Both the position numbers and the translations under genes were made by a program. DNA of 15,496 bases from Microcaldota archaeon (GTDB lineage: Archaea > Micrarchaeota > Micrarchaeia > Micrarchaeales > CABMGC01), in contig JAKBQS010000017.1 in the NCBI GenBank assembly GCA_021835105.1, positions 1 through 15,496 on the forward strand, written 5' to 3'. Each line of letters opens with the position of its first letter. Positions within the stretch are counted from its first letter, which is position 1. The notes under the pieces were generated by a model. It ran no database searches. It had not been told where the DNA came from and worked only from the letters and a program-made list of their open reading frames with translations. Shown one piece after another: positions 6,894 through 14,219 of this stretch.

Positions 6894-7718
6894 TCATACT
6901 GCGCGTAGTTTTGATGCGCCCGCATCTGCATCTCTCTTTGCCTGTGCAAGCGGATGCTGGCGTATCTGCTTCCTGCATAGTATCAGGTCTGCAATCAATG
7001 CGGAGGCGTAGTTTGCGTCTCTTGACCTTGTCTTCATAGCTATGGCAAGAGGCGATTCTCCAGCCGAATTCTTCGTGTGCATTGCGTCAGGATAGGCGGA
7101 GAATAGCTGCAATACTACCGCTATAGAAGCCATGGAGGCTATTGCCATGTGGAGAGGAGTATTCCCTTCCTTATCGGTTTTTGATAGGTCCGAACCGTGC
7201 TGTATGAGCAGCTTCATTGAGGCGGCCGGATTCGCCTCGCCATCCCACCGTTTTGAGGCGAGTATGTGTGCAGCTGTCATTCCCGAAGAATCGGATGCGT
7301 TTATATCAATGCCTTTGGATATTAGGAACTCAAGCGTCTCAGGTCTTATCTCCTCTGCGATATCCGCAAGCCAGTGGAGCGGGTTCCTGCCGGTTCTTCC
7401 TCCGGCTATGCCCGCGTCTCCACCGTAGGATACAAGAAGGGAGAGCATGGCTGTGTCGTTATGGGCTGCGGCGATATGCATAGGTCCCCAGTCCTCCCCT
7501 ATCTTGTTTGGATCTGCGCCGCGCTGCAGCAGCATCTCGGCTATCTCGTACCTGCCATAAAATACCGCAGTATCTAGGGGGTAGTTTGCATTACTTAGTA
7601 TCAGTGGCGCGTTGGGGTCCATCTTGCCGGATTCCAGATACCACCTTACGGCTCCTGCATCTCCGGTATGTATTGCCCTGTGAGCGGCAAGCTCCTCGTA
7701 TGCCCCCATATTGTGCAT
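6894..7718 (-). CDS. Ankyrin-repeat protein
   Basis: A 274-residue protein made almost wholly of ankyrin repeats. Units with recognisable consensus pieces start at about 46 (YPLDTAVFYGRYEIAEMLLQ, then RGADPN), 77 (GPMHIAAAHNDTAMLSLLVS), 110 (GRNPLHWLA, then GIDINASD), 145 (GMTAAHILA, then KLLIQHGSDLSKTD) and 185 (GNTPLHMAIAS). A degenerate first repeat lies at about 8-38 and another at about 219-245. There is no signal peptide or transmembrane helix, so it is probably cytoplasmic and acts by binding another protein. No enzymatic domain is attached. The ATG at 7716-7718 is used; the ATG three codons later is an alternative. It is divergent from the MVD-PMK operon across a perfect 9-bp inverted repeat. 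It has no known link to isoprenoid synthesis. Confidence 0.85.
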   Translation of the reverse strand: MHNMGAYEELAAHRAIHTGDAGAVRWYLESGKMDPNAPLILSNANYPLDTAVFYGRYEIAEMLLQRGADPNKIGEDWGPMHIAAAHNDTAMLSLLVSYGGDAGIAGGRTGRNPLHWLADIAEEIRPETLEFLISKGIDINASDSSGMTAAHILASKRWDGEANPAASMKLLIQHGSDLSKTDKEGNTPLHMAIASMASIAVVLQLFSAYPDAMHTKNSAGESPLAIAMKTRSRDANYASALIADLILCRKQIRQHPLAQAKRDADAGASKLRAV

Positions 7719-7732
7719 CTTCCAACCAGACC

Positions 7733-7763
7733 TAAATCAATGATAAAAGTATTTATTGATTTA
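7733..7763. promoter_or_regulatory. Inverted repeat between ankyrin gene and MVD operon
   Basis: TAAATCAAT (7733-7741) and ATTGATTTA (7755-7763) are perfect 9-bp inverted arms separated by 13 nt. The spacer GATAAAAGTATTT holds the only TATA-like strings in this 57-nt gap: GATAAAAG reads toward MVD, predicting a start near 7772, and AATAAATAC reads toward the ankyrin gene, predicting a start near 7728. A dimeric regulator bound here would cover both core promoters. The repeat is seen directly; the regulatory role is inferred. Confidence 0.55.
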
Positions 7764-7775
7764 GTGCAGGAGTAT

Positions 7776-8867
7776 ATGCGTAATTTGGTGTTGCGCTTGG
7801 GTGAATCTGAGGAAAAGGTCTTTACCGCTGAGGCTTCCCCGAATATTGCGCTGATAAAGTACTGGGGGAAGAGGGATGAGAAGCGCATACTCCCGTACAA
7901 TTCCTCGCTCAGCATGACTTTTGAGCATAAGGCCTTCAGGACTGTTACCAGCGTTGCCTTTTCCAGGAGGATCAAGGAAGATGTATTTTATCTCAATGGC
8001 ATGCGGCAGGATCTCTCCGAGAAGGAGATAATGGAGAGATTCTCCATCCTCAACGTCCTTAGGAGGATGGCCGGTACAAGGGAACGCGCGATCGTAGTAT
8101 CAAGGAACTATTTTCCAACGGCAAGCGGGATGGCCTCAAGCGCATCCGGAATAGCTGCACTGGCATATGCCGCAAACGCGGCCCTTGGCTTGGGGCTTGG
8201 AGGGAAGGAGCTTTCCAGGATAGCCAGGATGGGGAGCGGCAGCGCGTGCAGGAGCATCTTCGGAGGCATAGTGATATGGCACAGAGGGAACAGCCCTGAC
8301 GGCAGGGACTCGTACGCGGAGCAGCTCTTCGACGAGAAATACTGGCAGGATTTCATAAGCGTAACGGCAATAGTCTCGAGCTCCGCGAAGAAGGTCTCTT
8401 CGAGGGCAGGGATGCGGCAGACGGTCGAGACGAATCCCCTTTTCGGGCTTCGCCCCGAGTCAGCAGAGGCGCGGCTGCATGATCTTGTCAACGCTTACGC
8501 GAGGCGCGACATCTCGGGAGTGGCCGCATGCGCCATGGCTGACAGCAATGAGATGCATGCGCTTATGATGAGCACGTCTCCGCCAATACGCTACCTGAAT
8601 GCCGCATCGCATGCGGTAATGGACGCAGTAGAGTCGATTAATCAGGATGCAGGGGAGATTATTGCAGGATACACTTTTGATGCGGGCCCTAATGCGAATA
8701 TAATAACCACCGAGAGACACAGGGATGAGATCAGAAGGATGCTTGCGCAGCTCATGAAGAAAGGCATCGTTAAGGGAATTAGGGTATCCCATGCGGGGAC
8801 AGGGCCGCTGCTTCTTAATAGCAAATGGTCGCTGCTGGGAAAGAAAGAGCTTAGGATGCTCAGGTGA
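7776..8867 (+). CDS. mvaD: Diphosphomevalonate decarboxylase
   Basis: A 363-residue GHMP-fold enzyme that converts mevalonate 5-diphosphate and ATP to isopentenyl diphosphate, CO2, ADP and phosphate. Catalytic residues known from the yeast enzyme are all visible: K28 in N-I-A-L-I-K-Y-W-G-K (yeast K18), R159 in S-G-S-A-C-R-S (yeast R158) and D302 in F-D-A-G-P-N-A (yeast D302). The ATP loop is P-T-A-S-G-M-A-S-S-A-S-G at 114-125. Keeping both K28 and D302 argues against a Thermoplasma-type mevalonate 3-kinase. A phosphomevalonate decarboxylase of haloarchaeal type would keep them too, but the adjacent PMK favours the diphosphate substrate. The ATG at 7776 is preceded by AGGAG at 7769-7773. An in-frame ATG at 7740 lies inside the inverted repeat and upstream of the predicted transcript start, so it is unlikely. 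Confidence 0.92.
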   Translation: MRNLVLRLGESEEKVFTAEASPNIALIKYWGKRDEKRILPYNSSLSMTFEHKAFRTVTSVAFSRRIKEDVFYLNGMRQDLSEKEIMERFSILNVLRRMAGTRERAIVVSRNYFPTASGMASSASGIAALAYAANAALGLGLGGKELSRIARMGSGSACRSIFGGIVIWHRGNSPDGRDSYAEQLFDEKYWQDFISVTAIVSSSAKKVSSRAGMRQTVETNPLFGLRPESAEARLHDLVNAYARRDISGVAACAMADSNEMHALMMSTSPPIRYLNAASHAVMDAVESINQDAGEIIAGYTFDAGPNANIITTERHRDEIRRMLAQLMKKGIVKGIRVSHAGTGPLLLNSKWSLLGKKELRMLR

Positions 8868-8874
8868 CTGCGTG
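8863..8874 (+). promoter_or_regulatory. SD site overlapping the MVD stop codon
   Basis: The string AGGTGA (8862-8867) is a near-ideal archaeal Shine-Dalgarno site and includes the TGA stop of the decarboxylase. The GTG start of phosphomevalonate kinase follows 4 nt later. This arrangement supports the GTG start and suggests coupled termination and reinitiation. Confidence 0.65.
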
Positions 8875-10008
8875 GAGCCGAGCAGAGCGCGGGCGCCTGG
8901 AAAGATTCTTTGGATAGGGGGTTATGCTGTAATTGAGAGGCCGTGCGTATCTTACGTCACCACGGTAGATGCATTCGTGGAGGCAGAGGTAGAGAGGTTC
9001 CCGGAAGACAAAGTAAGGATTATAGCGCCGGATATAAACTGCAGCGGAGAGGGAAGCGTAGATCCTGCAACCGGAGAGATATCAATGGATTGCAGCAGGG
9101 AGCTTGAACTCGCCAAGGCTGCAGCCGATGTCGCGTGCTCCTACATCTCATCCAAAGGAGTCCGCGTGCGGGGATTTGAGCTTCGGACAAGGAGCGCAGG
9201 CGCATTCTCATACAAGGTAAGGGAAGGGAAGGTCTTGAAAAGTGGGCTTGGGAGCAGCGCAGCGGTAAGCGTAGCGGTAGTAAACGCTCTCCTTAAATCC
9301 TTCGGCATAGAGTATAAGGCAGACGAAGCGCATAAGCTGGCGCAGATTGCGCACAGCGTGGCCAATGGGAAGGTAGGAAGCGGATTTGACGTTGCGGCGG
9401 CTTCTTACGGAAGCATCATATATACGCGTTATTCGGCAGGCTTAATAAGCGGGATAGGGGGCCGTGGAGCCCTTGGTGAAAAACTCTCGAGCGCGGTGGG
9501 AATAGATTGGGATTACGCAATAGAGCCGCTCCAGCTGCCCGAGAAGTTCAATATCGCGTTCGCAAGTTTTAAGGGCAGGGGAATGGAGACAAATTCTGCC
9601 GTAGGAAGCGTTTCCTCGTACAAACGTGATAATCCCGAAGCATACTCAAGGCTGATAAAGGAGATGGATATCTATGACAGGGCAGCGGTGGAGTCGCTGA
9701 GGAGGATAAGCCATGGGGAGGGTGCAGAACGGGATTTTTATGCAGCGTTCGAGAAAGGAAGGGCAGTCTCGAAAAAACTTGGGGAGGCAAGCGGCGTGGA
9801 GATAGAGCCTGACGAATGCACGGACCTGATAGAGGAGAGCAAGGAGAATGGCGCGTTTGTTGCGAAGCTTCCCGGAGCAGGGGGATGGGATGCGATCGCA
9901 GCACTGGCCATAGGAGAAGGCAACTACTCGAAGCTGATTGACTTTTGGAAGGGAAGGAAAGAGCTTGATGTTATTGATATCAAGGCAGATAACATGGGCG
10001 TGCGCTGA
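8872..10008 (+). CDS. Phosphomevalonate kinase (ERG8-type GHMP kinase)
   Basis: A 378-residue GHMP kinase that phosphorylates mevalonate 5-phosphate to the diphosphate, the step before the decarboxylase encoded just upstream. Motif 1 is R-A-P-G-K-I-L-W-I-G-G-Y-A-V at 7-20. The ATP loop is K124-S-G-L-G-S-S-A-A. The ERG8-family motif G170-F-D-V-A-A-A-S-Y-G-S follows. Motif 3 is P334-G-A-G-G-W-D340, where the usual third Gly after G-A-G-G is Trp. Length and the GFDVAAA motif fit the eukaryotic/Sulfolobus-type enzyme rather than a mevalonate kinase. Mevalonate kinase and HMG-CoA reductase are not in the window. The GTG at 8872 is chosen for the overlapping GGTGA. The 3' end faces the big surface-protein gene with only 3 nt between the stop codons. 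Confidence 0.88.
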   Translation: MEPSRARAPGKILWIGGYAVIERPCVSYVTTVDAFVEAEVERFPEDKVRIIAPDINCSGEGSVDPATGEISMDCSRELELAKAAADVACSYISSKGVRVRGFELRTRSAGAFSYKVREGKVLKSGLGSSAAVSVAVVNALLKSFGIEYKADEAHKLAQIAHSVANGKVGSGFDVAAASYGSIIYTRYSAGLISGIGGRGALGEKLSSAVGIDWDYAIEPLQLPEKFNIAFASFKGRGMETNSAVGSVSSYKRDNPEAYSRLIKEMDIYDRAAVESLRRISHGEGAERDFYAAFEKGRAVSKKLGEASGVEIEPDECTDLIEESKENGAFVAKLPGAGGWDAIAALAIGEGNYSKLIDFWKGRKELDVIDIKADNMGVR

Positions 10009-10011
10009 TTG

Positions 10012-13000
10012 CTATCCCTTCCTAATGAGAATCCTTTTCCCGGCTGCAAGGTAGATTGCAATTGCGATTATCGCAATCACTATCGCCAAGACGATGTAGT
10101 CCACAGTTGCATTCCTATTGTTTGATGTAGTGAGTGCTGCTTCTCTTGCAGATACAACTGGACTCGTGGTTGTGTTTGCAGCGCCTGTTGCATATATCGT
10201 GGACGTGGTCGTTGTGTTTGAGGGCAGTGAGGTCTTACGTGTCTCGTTGGCCGGAGTAGGCGCATATAGTAACCCGATCACCGGATCGGAAGGCACCCCG
10301 AAGGATATGCGGCATTGTGCCGGCTCTATGCTGTAATTGCTTATTGCGATCCACGAGCCGTTCATTATCATATATGGGTATAACCTCGAGGTGTTATAGC
10401 TGCAATTATATAGTATGGAGATGTATTCCGCAGCCGTATCAGGATTTGAGACGCTCAGGTTCAGGGCGTATATCGTCCTGTATCCGTCAGGGGCCTGCGG
10501 CAGGAGAGTCGCATTGAGCAGCGAGATAGTCACTAGGTGGGACGATGAATTAGAAGAGAGGGGCGTTATTCTCAGCAGGACATCGCCTTTCGAGTAGTTA
10601 ATCAGTTCGTCAAGAGAGGGATACAGCACTATCGTCTCGCGCATGATGGCATTAGAAGTGCTTAGGGATTGGTTTGATGTTGCGGAACTGTGCGTTTGGG
10701 GAACCCCAGAGCCCCCTCCCGATGAAGCAGGAGGAACATATGGAGTTATGTAATATGTATATGATATCGACCTTGCGGTATAGTTTGCGTTGCCCGGGGT
10801 ATTTAACTCGAATTCGTAGGTATTGACTGCGCCAGGAGATCTGTATGATATGGAGCTTGAGGAGCTCGCGACTAATGTGCCATTCAGATACATCTCTGCG
10901 GATACCTGATTCGCGTACGACCCTATTGCCGCAACTGTCGTACACCCATATCCATCGTACATGTAGCTTCCGCACTCAGATGTAAAGTTAAGGTAAGGCG
11001 TAGCCTTGTATATGGTGTAGTTTGCAAATGTCACATTCTCAGGGTATGTAGCGTTTGGCGCGCTTATGAATTTTATCGAGTATGTACCTGCGGAAGCAGG
11101 GGCCCTGTAGGATATGGAATTGGAAGACGAGGACGTTGCAGCAACAAGAGAATATGGGCTTCCGTCCTTTGAGATGTAAAGCGTGCCTGGGAGCCCGCTT
11201 GGATATACATATGCATCCACAGTCGCATTGGTCCCGTTATATTCGAAACTTGCAGGCGCGCGAATCGCGAGTTCCGCGTGCTTGTCCGTAAATCCAAATA
11301 GGCTGGGCTTTACGTACTCCTCGACCCATCCGGATGTTATGTTGTGTGGAACCTCGTTTGCGGATAGGCCGAAGTCTGAAGGATGGAGTATTATTCCATA
11401 TATCTCCGCACCGTAAGCTGCGAGAGGCCCGGGTTCGTCTGTTATGTTTGTTGCGAGATTGCCAAGGACGTATACATTCCCGCTCTTCCATGCATTGGTA
11501 CCATTTATTCCGGGTATCGTGGAGAGAAGTTGGGTAGTATTGGTAATGTTGTCAACGAATATGCTTGCTATTATCACATCGGGATTTGAGGCGAGCAGGG
11601 TCGATACGGATGGCGAAGGATAGAAACCTGGGTATATGTCATTACCTCCTGCCGTGCGTATCTCAGAACCTATGAAAGACTGGTTTCCATCGACATACAT
11701 TGTTCCGTAATCGTAGTAGTTTATCATTGCGACTGTTGGAACGGAAGAAGATGCGACAGCCTTTGTCACGTTTTCTGTTATTGATCTCATACCCTGCACG
11801 ACTTCCCTGCCCTGTGCTGTCTTTCCGGTCGTGTTTGCGACAAGCATCACATCACTCTCGACCTGGCTGAGATTGTAATCGAAGTCTCCTCCCAAGGCCA
11901 CAGCAGTTATGTTTGCTTCTTCCATATCGGATATTCCGCTCGTCAGGCTGCTGTAAAATGCGCCGGAATCTACAGGTACGTAATTTGCGCTTGCGTTTAT
12001 GAGCCCTGGGACAAACTCGGGAACCTCAAAATAGTCTCCGAGGTTTGATATACTTGAATTCCTCTTTATCCCATAAGGCGCGAGTGCGCTGCCGGATATG
12101 GAAGAGATGCCTACTACGTCGCTGCCAAGACCCAGTGCGTATACTATCTGCCCTATTGATGGTATCAGTATGCCTATCCTGGGATTGCGCACCGTGGTTA
12201 TGTTCCTCCCAAGCCAGTCCCTCGAGAGAGGAGTTACTGGGCTTGCAGTTATAAAGTAGTACTGGACGTTCTGCACTGCACCGTTTATTAGTGTGCCATC
12301 TGAGGTATCATTTATTGCGACATCAAGAGTCCCTTCCTCGTATGAATTGCCAGAGGTATAGCTTATTGCGCATATAGAAGAACCGGTATTGCAGGAAGGG
12401 CTCAGCATGATTCCGTTCGAATCTCCCTGCCCGCCGAACGCCCAGTTGAAATCATAGACGCCGGTCCCTCCGCTTATCTTTGTGCTGTTGAGCGCATTTA
12501 TCGTGTACTCCCCACCGTATGTAAGATTTATTACTGGAAACGGAGCGGTGAAGTAGAACCCGGAAGAGTTGTAGTTTGTAGATATATTTAGGGGCGGGTA
12601 TATCATTATCGTGGGCGTATTGGCGGTCATCGTATTCCCAGGAGAATTGGATATTATTGCGTTGAATGCCCACGAACCAGTCTCTTCTGATGTGTTTAAG
12701 CTGAACGTGTTATTTCCGATTTCGATGCCTATGGAATTGCCAGGATATGCCGTTATATTCAGCCAGAGCATGTTCCCGGTTGTTGCATATGTTGGCGTAT
12801 TGCCAGATATGCCATTGGATTGGTAGTAGGATACCGATGCGTTGTATGGAACTGCTGCGCCAGGCAGCATTATCTTGAACGAGGCATATTGGCCTATGTC
12901 CATATTGTAGATACCGGCATATTTTGGGCTTATGGCCAGTGATGCGGCACTGGTGTTCAGATTCATCATGAGGAGAGCCATGACTGCTGCCGCAATGGCG

Positions 13001-13029
13001 CATTTTTGGGGTATACGGAAGGTCGGCAT
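10012..13029 (-). CDS. Anchored mosaic substrate-binding protein (Fe/B12 type)
   Basis: A 1005-residue cell-surface receptor. Residues 1-30 form a signal peptide (KCAIAAAVMALLMM core). About 31-150 is a beta-rich domain. About 160-265 is a PKD-like domain (S-G-G-T-G-V-Y-D-F-N-W). About 270-550 is a periplasmic-binding-protein core of the BtuF/FhuD family: D271-W-L-G-R leads to R284-I-G-I-L-I-P-S-I-G-Q-I-V-Y-A-L-G, then S481-N-P-D-V-I-I-A-S, A-W-K-S-G-N-V-Y-V-L and G-I-I-L-H-P. About 585-675 and 685-762 are two related Ig-like repeats, each with an S-I-S-Y-R-(A/S)-P strand. A Gly/Ser hinge and a domain with L-Y-P-Y-M-I-M-N-G-S-W follow, then a Thr/Ser stalk and a transmembrane helix at about 977-996. 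I count about 45 N-x-S/T sequons. The ATG at 13027-13029 gives the cleanest signal peptide; a GTG at 13068 is possible. It is divergent from its permease and ATPase. Confidence 0.85.
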   Translation of the reverse strand: MPTFRIPQKCAIAAAVMALLMMNLNTSAASLAISPKYAGIYNMDIGQYASFKIMLPGAAVPYNASVSYYQSNGISGNTPTYATTGNMLWLNITAYPGNSIGIEIGNNTFSLNTSEETGSWAFNAIISNSPGNTMTANTPTIMIYPPLNISTNYNSSGFYFTAPFPVINLTYGGEYTINALNSTKISGGTGVYDFNWAFGGQGDSNGIMLSPSCNTGSSICAISYTSGNSYEEGTLDVAINDTSDGTLINGAVQNVQYYFITASPVTPLSRDWLGRNITTVRNPRIGILIPSIGQIVYALGLGSDVVGISSISGSALAPYGIKRNSSISNLGDYFEVPEFVPGLINASANYVPVDSGAFYSSLTSGISDMEEANITAVALGGDFDYNLSQVESDVMLVANTTGKTAQGREVVQGMRSITENVTKAVASSSVPTVAMINYYDYGTMYVDGNQSFIGSEIRTAGGNDIYPGFYPSPSVSTLLASNPDVIIASIFVDNITNTTQLLSTIPGINGTNAWKSGNVYVLGNLATNITDEPGPLAAYGAEIYGIILHPSDFGLSANEVPHNITSGWVEEYVKPSLFGFTDKHAELAIRAPASFEYNGTNATVDAYVYPSGLPGTLYISKDGSPYSLVAATSSSSNSISYRAPASAGTYSIKFISAPNATYPENVTFANYTIYKATPYLNFTSECGSYMYDGYGCTTVAAIGSYANQVSAEMYLNGTLVASSSSSISYRSPGAVNTYEFELNTPGNANYTARSISYTYYITPYVPPASSGGGSGVPQTHSSATSNQSLSTSNAIMRETIVLYPSLDELINYSKGDVLLRITPLSSNSSSHLVTISLLNATLLPQAPDGYRTIYALNLSVSNPDTAAEYISILYNCSYNTSRLYPYMIMNGSWIAISNYSIEPAQCRISFGVPSDPVIGLLYAPTPANETRKTSLPSNTTTTSTIYATGAANTTTSPVVSAREAALTTSNNRNATVDYIVLAIVIAIIAIAIYLAAGKRILIRKG

Positions 13030-13060
13030 GTTAATACCATATGTTGTATATTTTTTACAG

Positions 13061-13095
13061 ACACCCACAAAGTATTGTGGTGTGCTTATTTAAAT
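13061..13095. promoter_or_regulatory. Promoter and inverted repeat of the importer region
   Basis: On the minus strand CATTTAAATAAG (13085-13096) is a TATA-like box about 60 nt before the binding-protein ATG and predicts a start near 13065. An inverted repeat lies over that start: ACACCCACAA (13061-13070) and TTGTGGTGT (13075-13083), complementary over nine pairs with one bulged C and a 4-nt centre. The six inner pairs CCACAA/TTGTGG are contiguous and perfect. An operator for a metal- or ligand-responsive repressor is a plausible reading. Confidence 0.45.
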
Positions 13096-13142
13096 GTTGG
13101 CTTTCAAAAAGTAAGAGGAAGATAAAATGCGGCATGGTGCAC

Positions 13143-13151
13143 TAATAAAAG
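13143..13151 (+). promoter_or_regulatory. TATA-like box of the permease-ATPase operon
   Basis: TAATAAAAG lies 52-60 nt before the permease ATG at 13203 and predicts a start near 13173, leaving a leader of about 30 nt. A second candidate, GATAAAATG, is at 13121-13129. Only sequence resemblance and spacing support this. Confidence 0.35.
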
Positions 13152-13202
13152 CCTTTGCAAGATTGGACCCGCAGCCGCCTCTTCGGATTTGTAGATGATG
13201 GC

Positions 13203-14219
13203 ATGGCAACTAAATCGGCCAGGAAACCGGCACTGCAGTTCACGGCGCTTCTTGCAGCCCTCTTCGTGCTTGTTCTCCTCAATCTGACGGTAGGGAGCGT
13301 TTACATACCGCTGAAGGATGTTCTGCACCCCAGCGGCGCTTATGCGGAGATAATTTACATAATAAGGCTTCCGGAAGCGATCGGTGCAGTTATAGCAGGT
13401 GCAAGTCTTGCAGTTGCAGGAGCGATTATGCAGGCGGTCTTCAGGAATCCCTTGGCAGAACCTTACGTTACTGGGACTGCTTCCGGGGCAGTGCTTGGGG
13501 TATTATGCGGGTTCGCGCTCGGGATCCTTGTGCACGGGCTTTTCGGCTTCGCCCTGTTCCTAGAGCCGCTCTTTGGCTTTGCAGGAGCCATGCTGGCAAC
13601 ATTTCTTGTGATAATGATTGGCAGGAGGGGCGAGTGGCTGAGCCTGATCCTTTCCGGAATAGCAATATCGATACTCTTCTCTGCGATGATAATGATCCTT
13701 GATTCCTATCTGCTCTCCCGCACCCCTTCTTCCTTCTCCATACTGCTGCTCCTCTTTGGCACCCTTGCGAATCTCAACTCAACTACAGATGCGCTTATGG
13801 CTGTGATAGCTGTCCCTTGCATCCTCTGCGCGTTTTACTATGCGAAGAAGCTTAACCTGATAATGATAAGCGACGAGGTTGCACAGTCTTCTGGAACGAA
13901 TCCAGGAAAGTTCAGGAAAGAGATGCTTGCCCTAAGCGGAGTCCTTACGGCTGCTGCACTCTCTTTTACCGGGATAATAGGCTTTGTAGGCCTCATAACC
14001 CCGCATATAATAAGGCTTTTTGGAAGGAACGTGGATAATGCATATGTCATACCTCTGGCTGCGGTGCTTGGCGCCTCTGTGCTGCTTCTGTCCAACGCAA
14101 TAGCCAGGATAGCGATACCCGGCACGACAGTGCCGATAACCGCAATAACAAGCATTATAGGCGTGCCCATGCTCATGTACCTTATAAGGAAGGGGGATTT
14201 CTTTGGAAGATCATATTAG
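13203..14219 (+). CDS. FecCD/BtuC-family ABC importer permease
   Basis: A 338-residue polytopic protein, the normal length for FecCD permeases, with roughly nine to ten helices. Family signatures are present: R55-L-P-E-A with A-G-A-S-L-A-V-A-G-A-I-M-Q-A-V-F-R-N-P-L-A-E-P at about 65-87, G-T-A-S-G-A at 91-96, and G260-F-V-G-L-I-T-P-H-I-I-R-L-F-G at 260-274, the cytoplasmic helix that docks the ATPase. It would move iron-siderophore, heme or a corrinoid across the membrane. The ATG at 13203 is chosen; the first in-frame start, a TTG at 13155, adds 16 unrelated polar residues. Its 3' end overlaps the ATPase gene by 17 nt. No second permease gene is seen, so it probably works as a homodimer. Confidence 0.9.
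   Translation: MATKSARKPALQFTALLAALFVLVLLNLTVGSVYIPLKDVLHPSGAYAEIIYIIRLPEAIGAVIAGASLAVAGAIMQAVFRNPLAEPYVTGTASGAVLGVLCGFALGILVHGLFGFALFLEPLFGFAGAMLATFLVIMIGRRGEWLSLILSGIAISILFSAMIMILDSYLLSRTPSSFSILLLLFGTLANLNSTTDALMAVIAVPCILCAFYYAKKLNLIMISDEVAQSSGTNPGKFRKEMLALSGVLTAAALSFTGIIGFVGLITPHIIRLFGRNVDNAYVIPLAAVLGASVLLLSNAIARIAIPGTTVPITAITSIIGVPMLMYLIRKGDFFGRSY

Noticed and set aside
7776..8867. Mevalonate 3-kinase (Thermoplasma type) as an alternative identity
   Set aside because: Both the catalytic Asp (D302) and the Lys (K28) of true decarboxylases are present, and a PMK gene is adjacent.
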